This document shows, piece after piece, positions 12,730 through 25,160 of a DNA stretch of 64,000 nt (its first letter is position 1; each line of letters begins with the position of its first letter). The notes beneath the pieces are model-generated. The model ran no database searches, had not been told where the DNA came from, and worked only from the letters and a program-made list of their open reading frames with translations. The position numbers were made by a program, and so were the translations under genes. Location of the stretch: positions 1,894,001 through 1,958,000 of the forward strand of contig JAYKKI010000134.1 in NCBI GenBank assembly GCA_039881145.1. Reading direction: 5' to 3'. The DNA is from Druceiella hillmani (Eukaryota > Arthropoda > Insecta > Lepidoptera > Hepialidae).

Positions 12730-14994
12730 ATGAACAAGGTTAAAAATTTAGAAATTAATGAAGTTACCAATTTTTTAATTGGTCGTTATGTCGGATCAAC
12801 AGAAGCCATATGGCGCATCTATGAGTTACCAATGCATTTTCAGTCACATACTATAATCAGACTTGATATTCATTTACCGCGTCGACAGAATGTATACTTC
12901 CGAGAAGAGCAAGAACGTCAAGTAATTGATAATGAAAGACATACAAAATTATTAGCATTTTTTGAGTTGAATCGATCAGATCCATCAACACGAGAGTATA
13001 AATATACTGAAATTCCTATGCATTATGTGTGGGAAGATTCCCAAAATAAATGGAAGAAGAGAATCCGTGGAGGTGATAAAATCATAAGAAGGATATATGT
13101 AGTGTCATCAAAAGATATCGAACTTTTTCACTTACGATTGCTTTTATTACATGTCTGTGGTCCGAAATCATTCAAGGATGTTAGAACATACAATGAATTT
13201 TTATACCCTCCTTTGTTGAAGCGTGCCATACTTGCATAATAGCTTCAAATGATAATGAATGGCGGGAATGTTTAAATGAATCAAAAGAATTACATTCACC
13301 AAAACAAATGCGGAATTTATTTGGTTATATTTGTGCAATAAATGTGCCAGTCAATGCATTAGCGTTATGGAATGAATTTAAAGTATATCTTAGTGAAGAT
13401 TTTCTAAGACTTTACAACGAAGAAGTATTCTTTAATAGAGCTCAATTAGAAATTGATGATATTTTGAATATTCATAATTTGTCCTGTCAAATTCTTGGTG
13501 TACCAGTTCCCACATACTGGCAGAGAATGGAAGAAGAAAATACTATTGATATAATAGAACAAGAGATGTTGTTTTGTGAGTATTATGAAAGTGCAAATAT
13601 TGAACAGCGTAATCTCATTGATCAAGTTATTCGTGACATTTTGTATCATGATACTGGATCCAATGTTTTTTGTTTAACCGCTCACGCTGGTTGTGGCAAA
13701 ACATTCACTCAAACAACATTAATTCACAAATTAAATTCGCTTAATCTTCGTTGTATTCCAACTGCGTTCAGTGGCATAGCTTCAACTTTATTACTTGGAG
13801 GTAGGACTTTACATAATGCGTTTAAATTGCCTATATCCATTTTAGAAAATTCTGTATCAAATATTACTGCAAATAGTAGCTACGGTAGTTTCATAAATTC
13901 ATCATCATTGATAATTATTTATGAAGTTTCTATGTGTTCTTTGCAAGTCTGAAAATCATAGATAAATTATTGCGTGATCTATGTGATGAAAATGATAAAC
14001 ATAGAGTGTTTGGAGGAAAAACTATACTTCTGTGCGGTGATTTCGGCAAATCTTACCAGTAATCCCACATGGATCACGTGGAACTTTAATTGAAAATTGT
14101 GTTACAAGTTGGCATGAATTTCCTAATAAAGTTACATTTACTCGAAATATGAGAGCTTTACAAAATAAAATAGAATTTGTAGAATTCTTGAAAAAAATTG
14201 GTAATGATAAGGCCCCACAATTCTCTCAGTTTGGTAAAAATGTTATTGAAATACCTCATCAATTAATATGAGATAAAAACAATATTGATGAGGTGTATGG
14301 AATTATTTCCAATAACATACTTTCAGAAAATATATTGAACTCTGTTATTTTAGCACCTACAAATGACGATTGTACTTTGATTAATACTGATATACTTAAT
14401 CAAATTCCTGGTGAACAGCGAACATATCATAGCTATGATAAAATAATTTGTGATAATGACAATGACATCAATAACTATCCGGTAGAGTTTTTAAATTCTT
14501 TGTCTATTAGTGGTTTACCACCGCATAAGTTAGTATTGAAAGTTAATTGCATAGTTTTATTGATCATAAACTTAAATACTAAGAACGCATTAGTCAATGG
14601 AACAAGAATGCGCATCAAATTTATGCATCGAAATTCAATAGATTGCGAAGTTTTAACTGGGACCGCACGCAGTAAGAGAATTTTGATTCCACGTATAAAT
14701 TTAACGTACTCTGGAACTATTTTACCGTTTAACTTTCAAAGAACACAATTTCCTATAATACCTGCATTTGCGATGACAATAAATAAGTCTCAAGGAGAAA
14801 CATTCCAAAAGATTAAAATTTTATTGAATCGTCCAGTTTTCACACATGGGCAATTGTATGTCGCGGCAAGTAGAGTCCGTTCATTCGTTGGTTTAAGGTT
14901 TTATATTTCCGAATGTAACGGTCAAGAATGTTTAGCAAACGATGAAAAAGTTTTTACAAAAAAAATTGTTTTCAGAGAAGTTTTAAATCGTTAA
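12730..14994 (+). pseudogene. Helitron 1 linker and Pif1-like helicase region, broken
   Basis: The linker fragment 12730-13239 (TEAIWRIYELPMHFQSHTI) leads to the helicase. Motif I is TAHAGCGKTF, then GGRTLHNAFKLPI (Ia). Motif II is degraded to IIIYEVSM where DEASM is expected. A stop at 13950-13952, shared with copy 2, follows. Motif III (LLCGDF) is disrupted near 14041 by loss of one T compared with copy 2. The last open part, 14293-14994, keeps VNGTRMRIK, AFAMTINKSQGETF (motif V) and FTHGQLYVAASRV (motif VI), followed by a stop. Pif1-family helicases unwind DNA in Helitron transposition. Motifs are in normal order, so this is a decayed gene rather than a fusion. Confidence 0.9.
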
Positions 14995-15288
14995 TTATAT
15001 TATCGCAAGAATGCTATTCAATGGAGAGCATTTTTTACCGCATAATTTTTTTATTTCGCATCATCGTACAGCATGTTCTGTTTCAATAATTTTTTTTAAA
15101 ATAGGTATTCTTTATTTTTCTCCTTTTTGAATTCCATATAATTTATTTTTATTTAAATAGGAAAATAACAGCGTTGGCGAAATCTGTAGTTATAGTAGTA
15201 TATAGTCTTTGACAATAGAACCTTAGTAATGTTTGAGCGTTATATTTTAATAATTTATATTAAATAACTTATAATTTAAATTTATTAT

Positions 15289-15303
15289 GGTCGAATTTCG
15301 ACC
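15289..15303 (+). other. Helitron 1 subterminal hairpin
   Basis: GGTCGAATTTCGACC: 6-bp stem and 3-base loop, 12 bases before the terminal CTAG. This is the typical Helitron 3' end signal. Confidence 0.9.
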
Positions 15304-15318
15304 ACTGGGCGACCACTA

Positions 15319-15320
<2 letters not shown>

Positions 15321-15387
<67 letters not shown>
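15321..15387. repeat. (AT)n(GT)n microsatellite at the 3' edge of Helitron 1
   Basis: Begins directly after the CTAG-T end of the element. Confidence 0.93.
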
Positions 15388-15776
15388 GTTTGAAAGAAAT
15401 GAAAACAATTGGTCACTGAAAGGGTAAAATACTTACAGCAATATAAAAGGAAATAATTATTTGCTTCGCTTATCAATCTTTAATAAATAAAAACCTATCG
15501 AGTACGAGTGGAACTCACACTGTGAGGATTCCGTACATGTTTAAACATTTATAATAATTTAATGATGCATATTATTGGTATCAAACTATTTTACAAAATA
15601 TTAATTTTTTAGAAGGAAAATATGTTGCATGCTATCTCTTTTACGGGCGCATATTTAAAAAATATTTTTTTGATATGATGTAACTACTGGTCAACGATTT
15701 TTGGGTTTTTTCCTTTACTCGTGCTGTGAGATTCTAGTTCAAATTATCCCATAGATTTTGATTTATTTGCTTGTGT

Positions 15777-16220
15777 AAAGCAAGACAAAATAAGGTAATT
15801 TAAAAAAAAAATAACATGGTAATAATCTCTTAAATAACTGATATGATTCTATACCGTATTGTGTAGGTAGTATCATAAAGGTAATTGGGCAGAATAAAGC
15901 TAAAACTAGGTGAGCATACATATAAATTCAGGAAGAAAATAAAAAAATCAGAAATGTTAATAAAAATTCTTTTCAGTTATTTTTTGTTAATTACGATCCT
16001 TTATATACAAATTAAGGGAAACATTATTGAAATAAATAGTGTCAATAATTTAAGCCCCATTTTACTTTTTACTAAGTATAAATACTATCGTGTCCGGTGT
16101 ACAAAACTTTCTCGACACTTTTGCTGGTACATTTGTACGGTATATAAAACTAAGTCGCGAATATGCTACGCTAACTTTCACGCTTGAATAGACATTGAAA
16201 AAGCGGGAGCCGCAAGATCA
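15777..16220 (+). repeat. Dispersed 450-bp repeat, right copy
   Basis: Same orientation as the copy at 7665-8121. Differences are small indels and substitutions. One indel at about 16106 changes the frame of the shared short open frame. Confidence 0.85.
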
Positions 16221-16245
16221 CAGTTACAGTTAAGATATTTTCTTT

Positions 16246-16371
16246 GCTTATAGAACCAAAAAATAGAATGAACCCTAAAAATACGGTCATTTATACCGCA
16301 TTATATACGCATATAATGCGGTATAAATGACCGTATTTTCAGGGTTCTTTTTATTTTTTGGTTCTATAAGC
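16246..16371. repeat. 126-bp palindrome, 4-base loop
   Basis: Arms 16246-16306 and 16311-16371 pair with few mismatches around the loop ACGC. It lies just right of the 450-bp repeat copy. Confidence 0.92.
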
Positions 16372-16599
16372 TTTACTTTTCTCCTTTTTAGGTACAGAAC
16401 CTTAATAAAAGGATGTTAATATTTTCCTGTCACTGTACTAAGACGTAACAATGATACAAGGAATAAGTTTTTGGCTTCATTCCCTTCGGTAGTGTAAAAT
16501 GTTAAATTAAGCTATTTTACGTTAAATTTCAAATGAGTATTGAATAATGAACCGTATACCTAACTCGCTACAATTTTTTTGCTTCCAAAATCCTGTTGA

Positions 16600-16835
16600 C
16601 TCATTTCACTTAAACCCCTAACGCACGACGAGCTTCAGAGCTAAAACGGACGAGCAGTAATCACCGGCATTTTTTTTGCGTTGAGTATACCGAGCCTTAA
16701 AAGATGCGATGGCTCACACAAACAGTGATAAATGCTGGTGACATATTCCCCGCCTGGAGGATGGTTTAACGGCGATGTGTAGTCTTCAGTTTCGTTATGG
16801 CAGATGCCCTAGTTTGTGGTTTGACTTTAAAAAAG
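16600..16835. other. GC-richer block, unknown
   Basis: Includes 'acgcacgacgagcttcagag' and 'ccccgcctggaggatggttt'. No coding frame or repeat recognised. Confidence 0.22.
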
Positions 16836-18396
16836 TATGTACGGAAACTTGAACGTCGTAAACAACACGCGTGACATAAACGAGCGGTACGGGAAAGTAA
16901 AATATCTCGGAAAAATCTATGAAAAGGTAGAAAACCTGTAAAAAAATGTTTTACATGTAGGGATTTAGGACTTGAATATTTAGGTTTAACCCTCTTTTTC
17001 TTTGATATTTACTTTTATTCTGATATCTTCATCGAGTTTTCTACATTATTAGCTCTTGAAATTATTGAATATATACGCAAATATATGTATGTGCCCTGGA
17101 ACGAATTGAGGCGAATTTTGTAAGTTACTTTGTAGATTTTATTTGCTTTTCTGCATATTTTTTCTCATCGTTTTATGTCACCTTTCTATAGTGAACATTC
17201 ACATTACACCCGGTTATTTTTATAAACATTTATATATTTTTGTCATCTCTAATCTATACAGAGGATTGCCTCTTTTGGTATTCAAGAGAAATTCTTCATG
17301 TCCAATTTAAACTTATTATGTAAATTATATGACATAAAATATTCTACATATTATAAGCGAAATGAAATAATATAGTCGGCTTTGTTAAATAAATGTTCGG
17401 TTGCATTGGATATACCGAGGTTCAGCCGTTGTTGCTAATTAAGCCCGGTTGTATAACAGATGAAGTAATTACGTGTTAATTAGATTCATTGAGAGAGATC
17501 AGACGATATTGTAAGGGGAAACGATTATGTTGTATCCGGCTTCTAATATCAACAAGTTCGGAAATAAAACGAACTCAGATTTAATTTATTATAACGTGAT
17601 AAGCATATGCATACATAGTTGGAATCACATTTATTATTTTAAGGCTAAACAAGTTTTAAGAAATACGTACGTAAATACAATTATAGTACAAATATTGTAA
17701 CTATATAAATAGGTTATTGCTTCAAATTAAAGTTACAATTTTTGGGCTAAATAAAGTTACACTTGGTTCGGCCTATTAAAGTTATATTTAAAGACGGTAT
17801 TAAATTAAATTTTCATTTGCCACAATTCTATTTTATTTTTAATTTAACCTGATAACTAATTTCCCCAAATTTATATTTATTGATATTGAATAACAAGACA
17901 ATTATTAATAGAAGTATCTATTTTTGGTGTACTAGAAAAAATGTGTCAAGCACGAACTCCGAAAGTATTTAGGCAGGTACAAACATTTAAGATTATACAG
18001 TAATTTGAATGAATTATTATAATATTATATTGCATGTAATAACTAGTTCAATATATTTGAATTAATCAAGTGTATTTCGACGCCAAATTTCAAAATTCTA
18101 TATGTAATATTTTTTATATAGAATCGGCTATAAATATAGAATAAAATGTAAATATGTTGCTCGCTAAAGTTTCATAGTTTTAAAACATGATTTGGATGTC
18201 AAGAAGTACGAAATCTCGAATCATCGTATAGTTTTCCTACAGGCCTTGAGTTGTCTTCTAAATCCCACGTTTTTTCGTAACTTTAGTTCGCGTAGTTTCT
18301 GAAATAAGGAGGTATAGTATATTTCTGAAGGTTTTAATTTAAAATTTATTAAAAAATTATATTTGAGATGTTTATAACTAGCCCTTGGAGATGTTT

Positions 18397-18468
18397 AAAA
18401 CTAGCATATATTTTTTAATATTAACCCTAACATTCAATAGTTAATATTAAAAAATATATGCTAGTTTT
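18397..18468. repeat. 28-bp perfect inverted repeat
   Basis: Arms 18397-18424 and 18441-18468 with a 16-base loop. The left arm overlaps a short duplication of 'gatgtttaaaactagc' (also at 18367 with changes). Confidence 0.92.
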
Positions 18469-19300
18469 ACATAGGTATTTTTGAAAATTTTATGTAGGTA
18501 TTTTTGAGTGTCAATTATTAAAAAAAGTTTAATTTCATTTCTAGTATAATATTTACTATTAACTTTTCTATAAATGCTACATTTTTTCAGACGTGAAAAC
18601 ATGGTGCGTGTATCAAATTCCACAAACCCGGTTTTTTCCTCATTTTAGGTTCAGTAATTTCTAAAATAAGGAAGGGGGAAATTTTCACGTGTTCTTGGAA
18701 TATATTTTTAACGTATTTTTGGAATACATTTGTTCTATTTTTTTCAAATTAAAATTCCTTTAAAAATTTTAAGTTATAATGACAGGAAAAATAAATAAAA
18801 ATTTTGTTGTAAATTTATTTATAGCTACTAACAATTAACATCACAACACCGAGAGAGAAAGCGATGACATCGATATATGATCATATTTAGGTTTCAAATC
18901 ACTGAGCATGTCTTCTTAAAATTAAATTTTTATATAAACTTTGAACATATAGAACGTCTTACGTACGTAACTTCTTTTATCCAAATTTATATCTTCTGTC
19001 CTCACTTTTACGTCAGATTATGGACATCCATGTGACAAGTTTAATAAGGTTCGTTGCCTAAAAATACATTTTTGATAATTTAATTAGTTTCTTCGTTTCT
19101 TCTTTATAAAAATATCACATAAGAGAGAAAAATATTGAACAGACTAATACCGAAATATTCAGGACAATAGTTTTTTTCTACTGTTTTTTTAAATACATTT
19201 TTATTTTCAAGATATTTTCTGTAGTATTTATATGCAAAAAAAGTGCTATTTTAAACTACAAAATCCCATGCAAAGTTGACACCGCTTAATTCAAATGTAA

Positions 19301-19362
19301 TATTTTCATTGTGTCGTTAATCTAATTAACATTTTAATTAGATTAACGACACAATGAAAATA
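19301..19362. repeat. 28-bp perfect inverted repeat
   Basis: Arms 19301-19328 and 19335-19362, 6-base loop. Confidence 0.93.
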
Positions 19363-19939
19363 ACTTCTTTCAAATCTTTTAAATTGTTTGGGTAAATGCC
19401 ACTTGATGATACTTTTTTTTGGTCCAACTAAATACAATGGTCCAACTAAATAAATGTTTGTGGAGTTAAAAATTTCGTAAATTTTAGACTACAATCTTCT
19501 ATAAGTTGTTTATAAAGTTCTTGATATTTTAGGTGATCACATATACAGAAATAACTAAATGGATACATGTTATTCAAGACTTCACTGAAAAATCGAGAGC
19601 AGGTTTTCTTCCAAACACGAAGCGTTGACGATTTAGGGTGTTATATTGTCGTATTATTCTTATCTACTGATTTTTGTACAAATGAATGTATGATTATATA
19701 AATCTACAATAAATTTCTAACCCTTAATACCAGGAATTATAGGAAAATATAATCTGACCTACAAGAAAACGATGTAAAATAAGACGCTGTAAACCCAGGA
19801 ATGCTTGTAATTTGAACTATCATCATACGATGTAACGTAGAAAAATATACTGCTACAATGTGGTTCGTAAAATCTATATATTTCGATATTAATTTAGTTC
19901 ATTCCTTCCAAGTCTTCGTGATTCGTTTAAATTAATAAG

Positions 19940-20400
19940 TTCACATCGCCCCTACGCAGCGTGACGTATGGGGGTTAAGGCCTATTCGCACAGGGATACG
20001 CTGCCCAGCCGCCGATAAAAGCAGATTTGTTTTGAGCCTTTTTTATGTGCCACTTGAAAATTCAAAGTATAAATTAATCCCCGTATGCCTCTTTACGATT
20101 TTATATTTACTGAAATTTCGAGATTTACATTTTATTTCGCGAATCAGAAAACGTCAGACAGTGAACCGGCGCTACATCGCATCCGTGCCGGCGAATTAAA
20201 AATGCTTTTAGGCGAATATTAATTGAGTAATGCGGAAGGGTCGTGTTGGTTATTTTTGGGCAAAATTTGCGAAAATTAAGTAATAATTTGTTGCGTTACG
20301 CTGGAGCCTTTTATTGCGTACAGGTTAATTGCATGAGCTGGGATTTGGGTGTGAAATCAATTTCGCGAAAACGAGGCTACCATAAATATAATAGCGTAAT
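19940..20400. other. GC-richer block upstream of exon A, candidate conserved non-coding sequence
   Basis: Long stretch with few AT runs ('gacagtgaaccggcgctaca', 'ttgcatgagctgggatttgg'). All frames have stops and no lectin motif is seen. Confidence 0.28.
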
Positions 20401-21224
20401 CGAATGTTAATTCAGTTATTTAAGTTAGGAACGATTTATACTTCCCTACATTTTTTTTTGTTTCATGGAGAGCAGAGTAAATTTAATGAGAATAACTTTT
20501 AAATGTTTTGCAAGTTGTTTCAATGTTTGCAACATTAAACTTTTGTCTAAAGGTGGAAAAAATTGCACAGTACTTTAACGGATTTCGGAAAGATTTTTGG
20601 AAAGCTTTGTAGTTAATTAAGATTGATAGGTGAATTATTATAATTATTCATTATTCACTTTTCTTATAATTATTCACTCTTAGATATCTGCTGAATTACA
20701 ATAAATTAGCTAATATCCATAAATTTCAACCGGTAAATGACTTTATATTAAAAATAATTGATAATACTCTCAATTCTATGACATGTGTATATTGGTATTT
20801 TTAGCTGAATATTTTTTTGGCGATCACGTCATATATCGAAAAGTCAAACGAAAATTGTTTACTTTTCTATTACTGTAGAAATGCATATCTGGTGAAATAT
20901 ATTTTGCACTTTCAACGCCATTTATTACATATTACGCCATAATTGTCATAATCCATACATTGAATAGTTTGATTTAAATACAAATATTTTAGTTCTATAT
21001 CTAAATAGAAACATCACACGGTCACAGTCGATTTTTTCAGAGAACATACTACGTGATAATTTGAATATTGGCATAGTAATATATTACATTACCCCATATA
21101 TTGCACAAGCTAATTTTTTAAAATATTTTTATTTAAGAACTAAAGGGGGAATAAATAAAGTAAAATAATAATTATTTTTTATATATCATGTGGGATATCA
21201 TTTGAAAGGGCTTGTCATGAGGAA

Positions 21225-21545
21225 TATAAAATTTAATAGGATTTTTTATAGAAAAATACGGCTTTCAGCATTCCCTCCCACCCCTATTTCCGAAACTAGT
21301 CCATCGAAAATCATGAAAAAATGGCGACCAAAAATTTAAGTGGGAAATCACAGGAAAACTATAGCGATTGTCCTAGATCGTATAACTTTTTTAAATATGC
21401 ACCAAGTTCTCGGGCCTGTGAAAGATAGGGAAGGCAATATATTCAAGTTTTCAGAAATTGATACTTGTTATTAATAGAAATACTGCGTACGCTTAAGTGT
21501 TAAAAAGTGACTAAATGTGTATGGAACCCTCGTAATATCTTAAAA
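21225..21545 (+). repeat. Lepidopteran interspersed repeat, family member A
   Basis: Contains 'tttccgaaactagtccatcg', 'aggaaaactatagcgattgt', 'gtgaaagatagggaaggcaa' and 'atgtgtatggaaccctcg'. The same ordered motifs recur at 47620-47910 and partly at 24189-24745. Confidence 0.6.
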
Positions 21546-21813
21546 TAATCTTCGTATACTTTCCATGTTTTTAAATTTATGGTATATTATTATCCAATAA
21601 ACATTTATATTTGAGAAAAAATGCCAGATTCTGTTAAGTAGGATTCGATTAATTCAGACTAACCGCACAAACTAGAATTGCAGACATATTCAGCAAATAT
21701 AGAATTTATTGGGTTGAAATGATTAACGAATGTCATTGTATTTTGAGAATGTTCGAGAAAAAAAAACAAGAACTTTTAATTCTTTAGTATTAATTACTTT
21801 GACATAAATATAT

Positions 21814-21814
<1 letters not shown>

Positions 21815-21867
<53 letters not shown>

Positions 21868-21870
21868 GTA

Positions 21871-21957
<87 letters not shown>

Positions 21958-21962
21958 ATATA
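21815..21962. repeat. (AT)n then (TG)18 compound microsatellite next to a splice acceptor
   Basis: A long AT run with small interruptions passes into an uninterrupted TG run at 21917-21952. It ends about 45 bases before the acceptor AG of exon A, at 21996-21997. Confidence 0.95.
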
Positions 21963-21997
21963 ATTCTACCTAAATCACCAACCTCCGCTGTTCACAG

Positions 21998-22147
21998 ATG
22001 AATTCCGTTCAAAGGTTGGCTGCGAGAATGATGTCATGCATCTTAGCTGCAACCCGCACTCGCGTATCGCTGTCTACTCAGCCAGCTACGGCAGAACCGA
22101 ATACGAGAGCATACAGTGCCCGCAGCCACAGGGAGTACCTGAAGAGA
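21998..22147 (+). CDS. eva-1: EVA-1-like membrane protein, exon A: first half of a SUEL lectin domain (partial gene)
   Basis: Internal coding exon. The acceptor 'ctgttcacag' ends at 21997 and the donor GTAAGT starts at 22148. It enters with two bases of a split codon (AT) and leaves with one base (A), so both sides are phase 1. The frame starting GAA at 22000 gives about 50 residues, including GCENDVMHLSC and the motif ASYGRTEYESIQC. These are the N-terminal cysteines and the A-x-YGR signature of SUEL/galactose-binding lectin domains, which in the EVA-1 family lie outside the cell. The open frame beginning with ATG at 21998 is a different frame and is not the protein. The exon joins in frame to 32517-32660. 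No upstream exon was found, so the N terminus is missing. An (AT)n(TG)18 tract ends about 45 bases before the acceptor. The domain call is secure; the family name is inferred from the whole exon set. Confidence 0.85.
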
Positions 22148-24188
22148 GTAAGTAATATACTAAACTATCTCTTTTACCGAGATCATCTCATTTTACAAGC
22201 ATCTATTTCATTCCTCATAGAATTCGATTAAAACATATACATATTAGTGACTCATAGTAATAAAGTTACACCTAAAATTGCGAATTAATATGTTTAAACA
22301 TTATATCCAATTTTTGGGTTATTGCTTAGAATAAGTATGTTAAAATTCAACTTTTTTGTTCACACGTATGCACGGAAAATTAAAAAAAAACGTCAAACAC
22401 GATTAGAAGGCGAAATTGGAATATTACGTATCATAATTTTTTTTTCAAATGCGTAAATATGAACGCATTGCGGTGGTTTGCGATGCGATGGTTTCTCGCA
22501 CTGCAATGATGTCGTATGCATTAATGCTTTTATAAACATATAATGGTACATAATATTTCTATTAGGTAAACGATTTTAATTTTAGGTTTTGATGATGAGT
22601 GAATAAGATTAAAATAAAAATAAAGAAAAAATACGGTTTGAAGGGTTTCTCTTTGTTGCGGGAACCAATTTAATTTTTTACAGCAATGTAATTTCCTGTG
22701 TCCGCGATCAGCTTGATAACTCAAATCTGAAAAAAAGGGCTTCCGAGAAAAAGAGTTTCTACAGACAGACGAATGGACGAACATAGAATAAGTTTGGTTT
22801 TTTTTTCATTTCATGGGATGGAATAATATTAACGTACAAAAACTTTTTAGAGTATTTCTTCACACTGCCTTAGTTATTATTTATTGCATCAGGAAGATCA
22901 TGAAAATCAATTAATTAATAGAACCATTTGCTGTACAATATAATGATAATATAATTTTTTATTTAAAATGTTACTTTTTTAATAATATATATTATTTATA
23001 GTAATTACAATTTTTAAGAATCCATTTACGCTTTTAATGATTTTGTTATTTATAATTAAGATAATAAAATAAAATTAATGAAAATTAATTCGTTAAATAA
23101 TTTAGGTTAATATTTAATCAGATACTCTTTTTTAATTTATGCAACTATATTCCAAGTTTCTAAATAATTTCATTCATATTTCTACTTTTTTGTAATGTCA
23201 ACGTAATACGTAATGTTTATGATATACTTACTATTGTTTATCTAGTTAAGACTAAATATTTTAATAAATTTTTCATTTACATCGCAATGTTCGATTGTTT
23301 TAAAATTTTGCTTTCTCAAATAATAACATCAGAGAAAATTTTAAGGTTAATTCCTCAATCAAACAAAAATTTAAAAAGGGTTCAATATTGTTGATAAAAC
23401 TATGTTAGTGCAAATTAGCTTATTTCCAAATATCTTTTCATAAGTTCTTAAGTTAAAAATACATTCTCGGGGAATAGCATCAATACCGATTAGAAATGTC
23501 CCTTTCTGTGTTTTGCACCTACAAATATATTTGTTTATAACATTTATAAAAGGATATAATATTATTTTCTAATATTCATGATTTCCTTTTCTTTCACCTC
23601 TTACTAATTACAATCAAGGAAAATAAATGGATTCCTTCATAGTATGGTGGATAAGGTCGTGTGCTATACACGACTTTATCAACTCTACAAAACTCGAAAA
23701 GTGTTTAGAATAAAGCACTGAATAAAAAACACGCAATTACTCTATGATATAAACCATGCTTATAAATTGCAACCCTTTACTATTTATAAATTGGCCAGTC
23801 ACGTCTGTTATTAATACTTTCTTGGCATCTGCAAGGTATATTTCCTACTAATTTTATTGCACCATTTTGGGTCAAAGACCTTTATATAAGTTCCGTATCA
23901 TTTTTCTCGAAATTTGAATTTTGAAAACGCTTAAATATTTTTATGGGTTTTGCATCTCATGACCAATCCAGCACGTAATTTCAAGTTATTTTTTGTTTTT
24001 CGCTGTACAAAGACGACATTGACATCTTGCACTACCCAATTTTAATTTTGCTGTCAACTATCTTCAAGCAAATTATAAAAAAGTTACTTAATATATTTCG
24101 ACCATTTTGACTGTAATCAAATTGTCTTTAACGATCTGTAAACTGTTAAATTCCTATTATGATGAATAGCCAAATACGTATACTTTTT

Positions 24189-24745
24189 TCTACCTTTTTA
24201 AGGTTCGTGGTATGAGTTTACGGGTAGACCGAGTATTATTAATGAAAAAATGTGCCAAAAAGAAACACTCGGGAAATTAATATTTGAAGCGCTATGTTTG
24301 TATATCTCTAAAGTATTCATATCATAGTAATAACATATATAAAGATATCAATAGAAAATTTATCACAGCTAAATAGGCTTTACTAGGTTACGAATAATAG
24401 TCGATCTATATGTAAACTAGTTTATAAAAAGTTCATAGAAACTCCGAACGGTTCTTTTTGTTCTGTCCTTTAAAATGTATATTTATTATTTCTGTGGAAG
24501 ATGTACTGGGCAATATATTTTTATGCACATAGCGAGAAATAATATTATTAAAGTATGCACCATATTTTACGCCTATGACAGACATAGCAGGTAATATATT
24601 CATGTTGTAAAAAATTAATGTTTCATTTCAAGAATACATAGTATTTAATAGAAATACTATATATCCTTAAATGTTTATAAGTATCTAAATATGTAAGGAA
24701 CCCTCTCGTTATGAGTTCTACTCGCACTTGACAAGTATTGTATGG
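24189..24745 (+). repeat. Lepidopteran interspersed repeat, family member B
   Basis: Begins 'tttttaaggttcgtgg' and passes 'tcacagctaaataggcttta'. It ends 'gaaccctctcgttatgagtt' then 'ctactcgcacttgacaagta', the well-known 3' end pattern of this family. It lies in the eva-1 intron. Confidence 0.65.
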
Positions 24746-25160
24746 TTTTTCATGTTGTAGTTGTTTCTTCACTCTTCTTTGAAATTTCAATTCATTAGGC
24801 AATAAAACACAATTATGAAATTATGATGTCACATCATATAATTTATTCCTTTTTATAAAAAACTAACTGAGATTATGAATGAGAATTCTTCTGAAATACA
24901 CATAAAATGAGTGTTTGAAATAGAAATATGATTTTACTGACATGCATAAAACCCCTCAATATTTTCGTGTATTTAGCAATGACTTTCTAAGGTATTTTAC
25001 TTCTCTCGGATGGAAGGATGCAGATGCAACACCCATGGTGAAATATATCCTTCTCTCATCAATCTGGATAGACAAGTTTTCGATATAGTCTCAGTGAAAG
25101 GGTGCCTAAAAGTGCTTCCGTTTGAATACCTCTGGTGGTAATTCGACACACACACTTTTG

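Larger units (their letters stand above)
9529..15319 (+). mobile_element. Helitron copy 1, full length (5.8 kb)
   Basis: The 5' end is TCTATATATTAATACG at 9529, preceded by A. The 3' end is CTAG at 15316-15319, followed by T. Twelve bases before CTAG is a hairpin (15289-15303). A 5' TC, 3' CTRR, subterminal hairpin and insertion between A and T without target duplication are the defining marks of Helitrons. Homology with the copy at 52104-57467 begins and stops at exactly these points, which fixes both ends independently. Inside, in order, are three repeated 5' modules (9536-10800), a broken Rep gene and a broken Pif1-like helicase. The 3' flank is an (AT)n tract. The family encodes a rolling-circle transposase, but this copy cannot make an intact one. 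Confidence 0.93.
16836..19939. other. AT-rich sequence with palindromes, no gene seen
   Basis: Two inverted repeats are listed separately. The block at 17385-17580 has TAATTA-type sites ('agtaattacgtgttaattag'). No lectin exon was found. Confidence 0.45.

Noticed and set aside
21998..22231. A 77-codon frame starting with ATG at 21998
   Set aside because: It is in a different frame from the lectin reading, runs through the GTAAGT donor, and has no recognisable motif.
22530..22784. Minus-strand 84-codon frame
   Set aside because: No domain, low-complexity ends and no splice context. Probably chance.
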